The translations under genes were made by a program, and so were the position numbers. The notes under the pieces were generated by a model that was given only the letters and a program-made list of their open reading frames with translations, was not told the DNA's origin and did not search any database. A stretch of DNA of 46,581 bases from an uncultured Alphaproteobacteria bacterium (GTDB lineage: Bacteria > Pseudomonadota > Alphaproteobacteria > Rs-D84). Each line of letters starts with the position of its first letter. The stretch's first letter is position 1. Location of the stretch: assembly GCA_947305255.1 (NCBI GenBank), contig CAMZDE010000003.1:1-46581 (forward strand), written 5' to 3'. Below are positions 32,736 to 40,476 of the stretch, in pieces.

Positions 32736-34880
32736 TGATGTCTTTTGCTTTTTCCATCCACGCAGACAATCTTCGTTTGCCGCGGTACAAGATGTATTGC
32801 CTTCGCCAACCAAAGATTTTTGCAGACACGCTTCACGAATTGTTTTGGAATCCGTTGTTGCATCTGCGCCACTGGCCGCGCCTGTACCGTACAAGATTTC
32901 ACTGATTGTGACAACGTTACGGCATGTATTCGTTGAATAATCGTCAGTGTTGTTACATCTCGTGCTATCTGGCAAATCTATGACCGCTGTCAACTGAGTT
33001 TGCAATGGCGAACAAATCATAGTTTCATAACAATGCGGGACCTGAGACACCTGAGAACAATACGATTTTATACGTGCAGTTGTCCATTTGTCGTCATCTT
33101 CGTAATTTTCATAGCAATCCCAAATTTCGCTGATACATTCGTTGAAATTATCAATTGCAGCCGTCGCATCAGCAAATGCTTTTTCGTCCGCTTCCTGTTT
33201 GAATTCCAAACGTTTTTGTTGCAACGCCTGTTCCGCAGCGATTTTTTGATAGTTAATGTTTTGTGCCGTTTGTTTCAATTGCGCACCATAAACATCACAT
33301 GCAGAATTCGCGTCCAATAAATATTTCTGCATAATTGAACGACGGGCGTCCGCGACCGGCCCACGAACCGAATAATACGGGTCTGTGGTCGATGTCGTTG
33401 TCGTTTTTGTTCCACTGGTCGTTGTGGTTGTTGTGGTGTATCCAAAACAACTGGCCACCGAAGATTCATTCGCTGTGCTGGATCCGCGTTCGTTCAAGAC
33501 GACGTCGCCAGTGCTGGAATTAACAGAAATATAACTATTGTAATTAAACGGACAATTCGATGTCGCACTGGTTGCGCATTTCGAATGTGTTTTGCCATCT
33601 GAATCCGTCAAAGAACCCGGATTACCGCAACTTTCATAAATTCCGTTAAAGCACGAATCCAAAACGCGTCCGCAAACATTGTTGTGCGCATATTCGAATA
33701 ATTTATAACCCCATTTATTTGCCAACGAATCCAAAGACGCGATTTCTTCATCATCAGTCAACCCAATCACACCGTTTACCAGACCGCTGACCGTTGTGAC
33801 CTGAACCAACAAATTGTCATTATCGGTTATCGTATATTGTTTCGCCAAATCTTTGGCATCGGCCCATGCCTTTAACTGGGCCAATATATCAGATGATGAG
33901 CCATCAATGTTTTTGATATCAAATCCGAAACTGTTGCCCGTGCTGTTGCAATATGACGGCATCGCACATGTTGCCAAAGTTCCCGTATCAGTATATGTCG
34001 GATGTTCATCACACCATGCTTGTTTATCGGTTGCTTCTTTATAAGAAACACAATTCATAACCTTTTCCGCGTCAGTCAGCGAAAAAGCATACGATAAATC
34101 GTCACCTTTGCCTTTGGTCGCAATTAATAATGACAATTGACCCGACAATTTAATTAATTCTTCGTTGGCCGCTTCCAATGCATCTTCGGCAGCCAAGAAA
34201 TTCGTCGCACGACCAGCACAAGAACAGCGTCCCTTAGTATCACTGCGCGCGGTGCAGATTTCGTCCATACACGTATAATACGACGACAAACAATTTGCAT
34301 ATGCGTCCGCAGAAATCAAACCGGTCGAAGAATCAATAATGCTGGAATACGAACCAGAATACAATTTACTTGTCAAATAAGAATATGTCGTAGAACCCGC
34401 ACGTGTTGTACCCGTTGCCATTACATTCCCAGTCGCACTGACCCGTGAAGGTGTTGCAGATGCACGCGCACGAACCGCACGATTATTTGTGTTACGTGTT
34501 GATGGCGCCTTTTGTGTTCTGGACACAACATTACGTGACGCCGCATTTGTTGCACGCGTCGCCCCACCGGTACGTGATGCAACCGAACGCGATGCCACAG
34601 AACGCGAAACCGTCGCATTATCGGTTGTCGGTGTTGCCACAGGTTGCACAGCCGTTGTCCGCGAAGCAGTCGAACGCGACACAGTCTGTTTAGGTGTTGC
34701 ACGTTTTGTGCGCGTTGGTTGACGTGTATTACGCACAACGTTTGTATTATCGGGAACAATCGGATCTGCAAAAACAGAACGCATCGATATAAACGTAGAA
34801 CAAACAAAAAATGCAGTCGCCAAAAGGAACACCGTCCCCAGCGCATTTTTGCAAGAATCCATATTCATACGAATTTTCAT
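32730..34880 (-). CDS. large secreted Cys-rich protein B (paralog of 25113-27293)
   Basis: A 716-aa exported protein. The ATG at 34880 follows AGGAG and gives a long signal segment (KNALGTVFLLATAFFVCSTF, then VFA). Residues ~45-160 are a Ser/Thr/Arg/Ala-rich disordered region with repeated V-x-S-R units (TVSRST, SVASRSVASR, NVVSRT). The shared Cys domain follows (CLSSYYTCMDEIC, then GRCSCAGRATNFL) and a helix EDALEAANEEL, matching 25113-27293 at the same place. Later parts have paired cysteines, a Thr-rich run (TTTTTTSGTKTTTTSTT) and CNSTGNSFGFD. The two proteins diverge in their C-terminal halves. Function unknown. Confidence 0.75.
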   Translation of the reverse strand: MKIRMNMDSCKNALGTVFLLATAFFVCSTFISMRSVFADPIVPDNTNVVRNTRQPTRTKRATPKQTVSRSTASRTTAVQPVATPTTDNATVSRSVASRSVASRTGGATRATNAASRNVVSRTQKAPSTRNTNNRAVRARASATPSRVSATGNVMATGTTRAGSTTYSYLTSKLYSGSYSSIIDSSTGLISADAYANCLSSYYTCMDEICTARSDTKGRCSCAGRATNFLAAEDALEAANEELIKLSGQLSLLIATKGKGDDLSYAFSLTDAEKVMNCVSYKEATDKQAWCDEHPTYTDTGTLATCAMPSYCNSTGNSFGFDIKNIDGSSSDILAQLKAWADAKDLAKQYTITDNDNLLVQVTTVSGLVNGVIGLTDDEEIASLDSLANKWGYKLFEYAHNNVCGRVLDSCFNGIYESCGNPGSLTDSDGKTHSKCATSATSNCPFNYNSYISVNSSTGDVVLNERGSSTANESSVASCFGYTTTTTTTSGTKTTTTSTTDPYYSVRGPVADARRSIMQKYLLDANSACDVYGAQLKQTAQNINYQKIAAEQALQQKRLEFKQEADEKAFADATAAIDNFNECISEIWDCYENYEDDDKWTTARIKSYCSQVSQVPHCYETMICSPLQTQLTAVIDLPDSTRCNNTDDYSTNTCRNVVTISEILYGTGAASGADATTDSKTIREACLQKSLVGEGNTSCTAANEDCLRGWKKQKTSD

Positions 34881-34960
34881 GAAATATCTCCTGTCATATT
34901 TTGCACGCAACAGATGCCGTTTTCCGGCAAAAATTACGAACAATTCCTTCACTTAAAAAA

Positions 34961-34989
34961 ATTATAACATTTTTGACGCGGTCTGTAAA
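34961..34989 (-). promoter_or_regulatory. promoter of the 32730 gene
   Basis: TTTACA at 34984-34989 and TGTTATAAT ending at 34961 with 17 bp between. The leader is about 75 nt and has no obvious attenuator. Confidence 0.65.
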
Positions 34990-35032
34990 TAACAAAAATC
35001 ATATTGTGGGTATAAAAACCGCTTTATTTTAT

Positions 35033-35060
35033 TAGACAACAAAAACAAAAGCTCTATAAT
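35033..35060 (+). promoter_or_regulatory. promoter of the 35083 gene
   Basis: TAGACA at 35033-35038 and TATAAT at 35055-35060, 16 bp apart, directly upstream of the ribosome binding site AAAGGA. Confidence 0.6.
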
Positions 35061-35082
35061 CAAAAACAAAGGAATAAAAAAA

Positions 35083-35316
35083 ATGGAACAAAAGCAAAAT
35101 ACAGATAATAAAAATCAAAGAACTTTGTTCTCTATACCAATAAACGTTATGTTGGAAATAATATTGCTGTGCGCACTTTGTGGTATCGGCATCAAAGAAT
35201 GCAAACGTGCGGATTTACGCCTGAAACGCGACAAAATTAAATACGAAAGATTTATGGACAGCATTAAAAAACACGATTCTGCGATGTGCTTTTTGAACCA
35301 AACAAATGGGAGATAA
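35083..35316 (+). CDS. small single-span membrane protein, 77 aa
   Basis: Starts MEQKQNTDNKNQ (polar), has one hydrophobic span (VMLEIILLCALCGIGI, about 24-39) and a basic, probably cytoplasmic or periplasmic tail (RADLRLKRDKIKYERF). Ribosome binding site AAAGGAA. It ends 3 bp before the PagL-like gene and is almost certainly co-transcribed with it. No family recognised; a small partner or regulator of the deacylase is possible but unproven. Confidence 0.7.
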   Translation: MEQKQNTDNKNQRTLFSIPINVMLEIILLCALCGIGIKECKRADLRLKRDKIKYERFMDSIKKHDSAMCFLNQTNGR

Positions 35317-35319
35317 ATT

Positions 35320-35874
35320 ATGAAAAAACATTTAATTTCTTTCGCTGCTGCGGTATTGATGATGCCTGCTGTTGCGGACACCAACATTATGTTTGGTGAC
35401 AAAATAAATTCGATTACTTTCTATGCTGCCCAAGGTGTGGGGTCGGGCTCTCTATTAAAACTGGTTCAACCAGGTCTTTGGGATTTTGACCCACAGACAT
35501 TTACCATGCTGCAATATAGCCAACCTATTAAATTCTTTCGGTTGGATTCGCGATTGAATTTGAATATGGTACAAAATTTTGCGTATAAATCTAGTGAAGG
35601 ACTGGATTTCTGGGGTATAGGAATTTCGATTGATACTGCGCTATTGCAATACAAAGATTGGTATATGGGAATTGGTATTGGGCCATATATGCGCGATCAT
35701 ATGGACCGTTGGGTCGAAAGCCGTTTGGTGTTCGGCGAAAAGGTTTTCATTGGCAAAAACATCAATGAAGATTGGCATGTCGAATTGTTCACTATACATT
35801 TTTCAAATGGGAATTTCACACCCGCAAACGAAGGCTTTAATTTCGCAGGTTTAAGCATTGGATATAAATTTTAA
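35320..35874 (+). CDS. PagL-like lipid A 3-O-deacylase, outer membrane
   Basis: A 184-aa protein with a signal peptide (MKKHLISFAAAVLMM, cleavage after AVA) and the rest predicted as an 8-strand beta-barrel. The end reads ELFTIHFSNGNF, NEGFNFAGLSIGYKF, which fits the PagL pattern: catalytic His and Ser in H-x-S, a Glu about 11 residues later, and a C-terminal aromatic residue typical of outer-membrane barrels. PagL removes the 3-O acyl chain of lipid A and so alters the outer membrane. Presence implies lipopolysaccharide. It is translated just after the small membrane protein. The promoter box of small RNA 1 begins at its stop codon. Confidence 0.75.
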   Translation: MKKHLISFAAAVLMMPAVADTNIMFGDKINSITFYAAQGVGSGSLLKLVQPGLWDFDPQTFTMLQYSQPIKFFRLDSRLNLNMVQNFAYKSSEGLDFWGIGISIDTALLQYKDWYMGIGIGPYMRDHMDRWVESRLVFGEKVFIGKNINEDWHVELFTIHFSNGNFTPANEGFNFAGLSIGYKF

Positions 35875-35916
35875 GAAAACGTACCTGTGGCGCAAAAAGC
35901 ATAAAAAATGCATAAT
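35875..35916 (+). promoter_or_regulatory. promoter of small RNA 1 with conserved upstream box
   Basis: Box GAAAACGTACCTGTGGCG (35875-35892) shared with 38283-38300. Within it TGGCGC takes the -35 position, 17 bp before CATAAT (35911-35916). The 17-bp spacing is identical in the second copy. Confidence 0.65.
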
Positions 35917-35923
35917 TATTATT

Positions 35924-36048
35924 GTCCATATGCGACAGCCCCTTAAAAACAAAAAACACGAAACGGGATATATGGACACACGATGCCTTTTACCGTGGTT
36001 ATTGGCATCACATGGGTCCCATATCAAAGTGGGACCCGAGTTTTTTTT
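35924..36048 (+). ncRNA. predicted small RNA 1 (~125 nt)
   Basis: No ORF. Stem I GTCCATAT/ATATGGAC (35924-35931 with 35970-35977). Stem II GATGCC/GGCATC presents the loop TTTTACCGTGGTTATT. The terminator GGGTCCCA/TGGGACCC (36014-36037) is followed by eight T. Same order of elements, same loop core ACCGTGGT and nearly the same length as small RNA 2. The terminator abuts the convergent gene ending at 36047. The loop base CCGTGGTTAT is complementary to the leader of the thioesterase mRNA. Confidence 0.65.
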
Positions 36049-36766
36049 AATCTGAATTGCCGTTGATAATATTGTTGCCAACAAATCCGCCAATGGGCCC
36101 TATACCCACCGCAGTCCCACCATAATTCACACGATTTGACGATGTATCCTGGGCGGTATTTATTTGTGCCTGGTCGTTTTCACTGTTCAAAGCAGTCGCA
36201 CGATAAAGAGAAGAATATACACCAGCGTTTATACCTGTGTTTTCTTGGTCATATAAACCTATTTGTGCCTTGTCCATAATAATTTCGCTTTCAATACCAG
36301 GTTTCATACCCAACGCTTCTTTGCGTTCTTTTAAACTGGCGGCCAGCGCAAAATATTCACTGCGTAACTGCATCAATTTTTCATCATTTCCGCCGGGCAA
36401 CTCAACAGGCACAGTCCCAAATTTAACAGATTTTCCATCGCCATAGGAACAACGCATAGTTTCAATATATGCCGTCATATCTGTCACCGCTTCGCGATCT
36501 GCGCGTTGTTCAGCCAAACCCTGTGCCAGTTGCATACCGCCAATCCCTGTCGCCGCCACTGTTGCCGCGGCCAGCGTCCGATTTGCCAAAGATTGTTCAC
36601 GTTTTTTTGCTTCCTCGTATGCTTTTTGCAATTCTTCATATTCATGATTTATGGTCTCGGCATATTGATACAGTTCTTTAACAGACATTTTTGTCAAATC
36701 GATTTCATCAGCATAAACGCTATTTATGAGAACAACACAACAAAATAGAATAGATTTTATTTTCAT
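36047..36766 (-). CDS. secreted coiled-coil protein with glycine-rich segments
   Basis: A 239-aa exported protein. Signal peptide MKIKSILFCCVVLINSVYA. Residues ~25-65 form a coiled coil (ELYQYAETINHEYEELQ, KAYEEAKKREQ), followed by a glycine/alanine hydrophobic stretch (AAATVAATGIGGMQLAQG, about 64-82) that could insert in a membrane, and a second helical region (MQLRSEYFALAASLKERK). The end is glycine-rich (GGTAVGIGPIGGFVGNN). Not recognised. It overlaps the upstream gene 36763-38001 by 4 nt (ATGA), so the two are coupled and share leader 5. Confidence 0.72.
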   Translation of the reverse strand: MKIKSILFCCVVLINSVYADEIDLTKMSVKELYQYAETINHEYEELQKAYEEAKKREQSLANRTLAAATVAATGIGGMQLAQGLAEQRADREAVTDMTAYIETMRCSYGDGKSVKFGTVPVELPGGNDEKLMQLRSEYFALAASLKERKEALGMKPGIESEIIMDKAQIGLYDQENTGINAGVYSSLYRATALNSENDQAQINTAQDTSSNRVNYGGTAVGIGPIGGFVGNNIINGNSD

Positions 36767-38001
36767 TCTGTCACTCTTTCATCATGTTCAATTGGCTCTC
36801 GTTTTGTTTCTGTTTTTTGATAATTTCCATAAAACGATAAAGTGTGTCCATAAATGCTCCCCATAGGGATATGGTTGCTTTCCCAATCATGATACCAACC
36901 ACCGTTTTCGTTATGGTCTTGAAACTTCCCGTTTTTCGTATCAATACGATCTTGATTTTCCCAATTTCTGACCGCAGTGAAATCCTGAATCATATCATAA
37001 AAACCAACATGACAATCACAATAAATCAGAGTATCCAATTGATTTAAGGGTCCAGAACAATTACAATCGCTATACGCATCTGCATTTATATGTGTATTGC
37101 TTAACACATCATCATAGTCATAGGAAATATCAATCAGATTATCACCTGGATATTCTGTTATATTTAATTCATATTTTTCGTATTTTTCTGGTCTTTGTTC
37201 AACGTTCCAGCACCCTATCGCCACCGTTTGACACTCTTTATTATAAGGATTTATAGACCACCTTCGATGGTTTGAATTTTCATTTACTTTTAGTAAATAA
37301 TTGTATTCTTTTTCTGCTTTACGAAGTTTTTTACGTTTTTCTCTAACTTTTTTTCTGGAATGTTCAGATTTTTGTGTTTCTAATATATATTCCCGGTTTG
37401 CTTTTTCGAATTCTTCCAGGGCATTTCTTAATTCATCTGCCAAGCTTTTTATTTCATTTGTTTCTTCCAGACAATATTTTTCACAATAGATATCAACAGG
37501 GGCTTTTGCTGTTTCCTGGGCAATCAAATCATCAAATAACTTAACATCCGTTTGTTTAAAATGTCCCATTTTATCACAGGTTTTACATTTTGAACCTGCC
37601 TTGGTTATTAAATCTTTTTCAGAAAGATAAAGAGTCCTATATTTAACATCCGATGTATTAAAATAATTTGTTTCATTACCTTCTTTTTCCACCGTTACCC
37701 CATCTTTAGCGCGCATATAAATATCATCGATAAAATTTTGTTTTACTTCTTCAAATGCTATACGTGCCAGATAATTTCTTATTACCATACGTTTGGCATC
37801 AATACTTAAATTATCAAAACCAACCCAATCAAAGTCGTTATATCTTTGCTTTACCTGTTCAACCAGTTTGTCAAATTCTTCTTGGTTAATTTTCATATTG
37901 TTTTCAATTATAGATATATTTGTTTCAACATCTATATTTTCAGCATCCGCATACGAAAACACCGACAGTGTCAGAAAAAACAACACAAAAATCTTTCTCA
38001 C
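36763..38001 (-). CDS. secreted Cys-containing coiled-coil protein under leader 5
   Basis: A 412-aa exported protein starting at GTG (38001) with GGGGG 6 nt upstream. Signal peptide MRKIFVLFFLTLSVF with cleavage after ADA. N-terminal acidic helical region; CKTCDKMGHFKQTD at about 140 (CxxC); CEKYCLEETNEIK; a strongly charged coiled coil (about 190-240, KKVREKRKKLRKAEKE); then a Tyr/Asp-rich C-terminal part with CNCSGPL and YCDCHVGFYD. No family recognised and no similarity to the HIATTAYVKGAYN family, although it carries the same type of leader RNA. First gene of a two-gene operon with 36047. Confidence 0.75.
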   Translation of the reverse strand: MRKIFVLFFLTLSVFSYADAENIDVETNISIIENNMKINQEEFDKLVEQVKQRYNDFDWVGFDNLSIDAKRMVIRNYLARIAFEEVKQNFIDDIYMRAKDGVTVEKEGNETNYFNTSDVKYRTLYLSEKDLITKAGSKCKTCDKMGHFKQTDVKLFDDLIAQETAKAPVDIYCEKYCLEETNEIKSLADELRNALEEFEKANREYILETQKSEHSRKKVREKRKKLRKAEKEYNYLLKVNENSNHRRWSINPYNKECQTVAIGCWNVEQRPEKYEKYELNITEYPGDNLIDISYDYDDVLSNTHINADAYSDCNCSGPLNQLDTLIYCDCHVGFYDMIQDFTAVRNWENQDRIDTKNGKFQDHNENGGWYHDWESNHIPMGSIYGHTLSFYGNYQKTETKREPIEHDERVTE

Positions 38002-38014
38002 CGTTTGCCCCCTG

Positions 38015-38235
38015 ATAAAAAATGACCACCAGAAAATTGGTGGTCGGGGAATTGCTAAATCATGTTGTTATTGACTCTGTCGCTTTCGGGTTGCCCCTAT
38101 TTTATAACGGACAGTCCCCCGACCATAAGTCAGGGATGATAACGGCGCAAAAGACACCGATAACATCATTATAACGATGCTTTCGCACCGAACAACATGG
38201 GCTTAGCATAGCCCCGAACCAATCTTTCAGGTTCA
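38015..38235 (-). promoter_or_regulatory. attenuator-like structured leader RNA, copy 5 (upstream of 36763-38001)
   Basis: Minus strand from TGATAGAAT (TAGAAT at 38242-38247). 5' hairpin GAACC/GGTTC then GGGG; GGTGCGAAAGCATCG core; CGGTG/GCGCCG hairpin; segment 1 CCCTGAC (38129-38135); segment 2 GGTCGGGGGAC (38114-38124); GGGGCAACCCGAAAG as in copy 2; segment 3 TCCCCGACCACC (38039-38050); segment 4 GGTGGTC (38024-38030) followed by ATTTTTTAT. Closest to copies 1 and 2, but the downstream gene is unrelated to theirs. Confidence 0.75.
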
Positions 38236-38282
38236 ATTTGGATTCTATCATAAAAAAATAAAAATTAAAACCAAAAATTTGA

Positions 38283-38324
38283 GAAAACGTACCTATGGCG
38301 GGGTGATAAAAAATAACCTATAAT
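38283..38324 (+). promoter_or_regulatory. promoter of small RNA 2 with conserved upstream box
   Basis: GAAAACGTACCTATGGCG at 38283-38300, one mismatch from the box at 35875. TGGCGG lies at the -35 position, 17 bp before TATAAT (38319-38324). Confidence 0.68.
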
Positions 38325-38330
38325 AAAACT

Positions 38331-38456
38331 GTCTGATGACACACGGCAACCCCAAAGAATTATTTCGACGGCGGGTTGAGGTCACAGACCATCAATGTCC
38401 CCAATAACCGTGGTGCGGGGCGTTGAAAAAATCCCGCCCATTTGGGCGGGGTTTTA
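38331..38456 (+). ncRNA. predicted small RNA 2 (~126 nt)
   Basis: Stem I GTCTG/CAGAC with GAC/GTC and an inner AACCC/GGGTT; stem II with CCCC/GGGG around the loop AATAACCGTGGTGC; then the terminator CCCGCCC-ATTT-GGGCGGG with TTTTATTT. No ORF. Arrangement, length and loop core ACCGTGGT are the same as in small RNA 1, although the stems differ in sequence. The terminator also serves the convergent gene at 38461. Confidence 0.68.
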
Positions 38457-38460
38457 TTTA

Positions 38461-38850
38461 TTACATACCACATTCATTACATGCCGGACGAACACGAACA
38501 TATGTGTTTGACGGAACGTATTTAATTACTGGTTTATATTCTTGGATTGTTTCACGAACAAAATATTCACGATTAACAACCGCAGATACAGGTTTCATTT
38601 GATATGGACATGGACGATATGCATTCATACGTGGCGCATCCCATGTGCGTTGATAACGTGTTGTTGTGTTTATTTCTTCGTTAACGCTTTCGCATTCAAC
38701 AATAGTCACAACCGACCCAGATTCAGCCGCAGCCCTATCCAGCGCAGCACGCATTTGTTCTGCGTCGCAATTTGGAACCGTCACACGATAATAATCCGCA
38801 AATGCAACACTGGAAAACAAAGCAACAAAAACAAAAATCAATTTCTTCAT
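38461..38850 (-). CDS. secreted protein, 129 aa
   Basis: The ATG at 38850 follows AAAGGGA and gives a signal peptide (MKKLIFVFVALFSSVAFA). The mature part starts DYYRVTVPNCDAEQMRAAL, then a helix and GSVVTIVECESV, and ends with a Tyr/Val-rich stretch (YFVRETIQEYKPVIKYV) and RPACNECGM. Four cysteines plus a CxxCxM-like tail suggest disulfides. Not recognised. The promoter is TTGCAG with TATACAAT near 38937-38962, giving a leader of about 85 nt. It is divergent from 39031. Confidence 0.72.
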   Translation of the reverse strand: MKKLIFVFVALFSSVAFADYYRVTVPNCDAEQMRAALDRAAAESGSVVTIVECESVNEEINTTTRYQRTWDAPRMNAYRPCPYQMKPVSAVVNREYFVRETIQEYKPVIKYVPSNTYVRVRPACNECGM

Positions 38851-38972
38851 ATGATATCCCTTTGTTGGTGTGTTCCCAAAAACCATTCGGCAGTGGGAAG
38901 TTTTTGTTCTCTCTGCAATCCCCGTTGATTGGCATTGTATAACATATTTTTTCATCTGCAACAAAAAGATAG

Positions 38973-39001
38973 TTGACAAAACGCAAAAATTGTATTATAT
39001 T
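38973..39001 (+). promoter_or_regulatory. promoter of the 39031 gene
   Basis: TTGACA (38973-38978), 17 bp, TATATT (38996-39001): a near-consensus sigma-70 promoter, followed by AAAGGAAG and the start codon. Confidence 0.75.
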
Positions 39002-39030
39002 TAGTACATAAAGAAAAGGAAGTAATTCTT

Positions 39031-39882
39031 ATGAACGATAAAATTGATTCTGTTCGTATGATTATAAAATACAATCCGTACCGTGAATATTTTGGTTCAT
39101 GGACGCCACGTCGGCTGCAAAAAATATTCCGTGAAATATACAAAGATCCTTTTCGACCGTTGGTATATATGGGCATCGGTCAATTATCTATTGATGTAAT
39201 ATGTGATGCGTTATGGGCCGAAATGTCTTATAATCCAACACGATTTGGTTCAACAAATCCTTTCGTTTTTGATGGTGTAAAAAGCATTAAATCATTCTGC
39301 AAAAAATATAAAAATTCAAAAGCACCAGAAGACGATGTTTTGCAAAAAATCATTCGCGAATTAGAATATTTTCTATATTTTATCGGGAAATCCAACCCCG
39401 AATTTAACACAACCGGAAAAATAAAAACCGAACAAATCTTGATAAATTGTGACAGAAACAGAAAATCCGGTTATGGATACAAGGCTTTGGCTTGTTTGAC
39501 ACGCTGTATTCATTTGATTGCGACACAAAACCTTAACGATTACAGAAACAAAAAATTCCGCAAATCAATCCAAGAAGTATCTGTTGCGCGTCATCCAAAT
39601 ATGAAACGATCTAACAAATATGTGAATATTATAAAAATAGAGACAACAAAGAAAGAAGCCGATGATTTATTCAATGCAATAACAAAGAAAAACAGTGAAA
39701 TTATAGATACTGAAACACGGATTAAAAACATGAACGAATACGATCCGCCGGTTGACACGTCGCTGGAAGATTCAGAACTATCGTATAAAGCCCAAGAATT
39801 ACAAGAATTGGAAGAAAGATATGCCCGTACCAAGGCTCAACATGACAACATGTTGGCATATCAGCGTTATTACGAAAAATAA
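39031..39882 (+). CDS. hypothetical cytoplasmic protein, 283 aa
   Basis: No signal peptide or membrane span. N-terminal ~190 residues are basic and aromatic (YNPYREYFGSWTPRRLQKIF, RPLVYMGIGQLSIDVICDAL), with a central FDGVKSIKSFCKKYKNS. The C-terminal ~90 residues are a coiled coil (KKEADDLFNAITKKNSE, AQELQELEERYARTKAQ). Not recognised. Single gene between its own near-consensus promoter and a terminator at 39885-39908. Confidence 0.72.
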   Translation: MNDKIDSVRMIIKYNPYREYFGSWTPRRLQKIFREIYKDPFRPLVYMGIGQLSIDVICDALWAEMSYNPTRFGSTNPFVFDGVKSIKSFCKKYKNSKAPEDDVLQKIIRELEYFLYFIGKSNPEFNTTGKIKTEQILINCDRNRKSGYGYKALACLTRCIHLIATQNLNDYRNKKFRKSIQEVSVARHPNMKRSNKYVNIIKIETTKKEADDLFNAITKKNSEIIDTETRIKNMNEYDPPVDTSLEDSELSYKAQELQELEERYARTKAQHDNMLAYQRYYEK

Positions 39883-39884
39883 TT

Positions 39885-39908
39885 AAAAACGCCCAAATGG
39901 GCGTTTTT
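39885..39908 (+). terminator. terminator of the 39031 gene
   Basis: AAAAACGCCC-AAAT-GGGCGTTTTT, symmetrical. Confidence 0.9.
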
Positions 39909-39937
39909 ATCAACCATAAAAAAGGAAAAAGCACCCA

Positions 39938-40447
39938 ATGCGCACAATGCAAAAATATACTATAAATCATTTTATGAAAAAACATTTTGATATCAAAGGC
40001 TCTATTATTCTGGGCATGCATGATGCGATTGTTTCGCTGACCGGTTTGATTGCAGGGTTGGCATTCGCTTTCACAGATAAAAACATTACTATTTTATCCT
40101 GTATAATATCGTCAATCACGGCGTCTTTGTCCATGGGTGCAGCAAATTATCTGGCTGTAAAAACAATAAATAAAAAGCATGCAATTCATGCTGCTATTTA
40201 CACAGGCATTTCTTACATGGCAACTTGCGCGATGTTGATTTTACCATTGATAATATTTTACAATAGGTTTATTGCACTTTCATCAGTATTTATACTTGTT
40301 ATACTTATAATTTACTTGTTTAATTTTATTTTTTACAGAAAAAATCAATTTGCGCGACATTTTTATGAAATGTTGACAATATGTTTGGGCGTATCATTGG
40401 TTGCTTTTGTAATTGGTGAAGCGGCAAAATATTATCTGGGCATATAA
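39938..40447 (+). CDS. VIT1/CCC1-family (DUF125) membrane transporter, short
   Basis: A 169-aa protein with about five spans. The first span (GMHDAIVSLTGLIAGLAFA, about 26-44) matches the vacuolar iron transporter family signature (G-x-x-D-x-hydrophobic-x-x-x-x-G), and SLSMGAANYLAVKT matches the second conserved helix (S-M-A-x-x-E/N-Y-hydrophobic). Plant and yeast members move Fe/Mn into vacuoles; bacterial roles are less certain. It is much shorter than the ~230 residues usual, because the cytoplasmic metal-binding loop between spans 2 and 3 is almost absent. Ribosome binding site AAAGGAAA. Confidence 0.72.
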   Translation: MRTMQKYTINHFMKKHFDIKGSIILGMHDAIVSLTGLIAGLAFAFTDKNITILSCIISSITASLSMGAANYLAVKTINKKHAIHAAIYTGISYMATCAMLILPLIIFYNRFIALSSVFILVILIIYLFNFIFYRKNQFARHFYEMLTICLGVSLVAFVIGEAAKYYLGI

Positions 40448-40448
40448 G

Positions 40449-40476
40449 AAAACCGCCGTTGCGGCGGTTAAAATTT
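40449..40476. terminator. bidirectional terminator
   Basis: AACCGCCG-TTG-CGGCGGTT between the convergent genes 39938 and 40475; T-rich on the minus side and A/T-rich on the plus side. Confidence 0.8.

Noticed and set aside
38331-38456. 6S RNA, 4.5S RNA or RNase P RNA as identity for the small RNAs
   Set aside because: None of the conserved sequences (the 4.5S GGAAG...AGCA loop, the long 6S bubble stem, the RNase P core) is present, and there are two copies with different stems.
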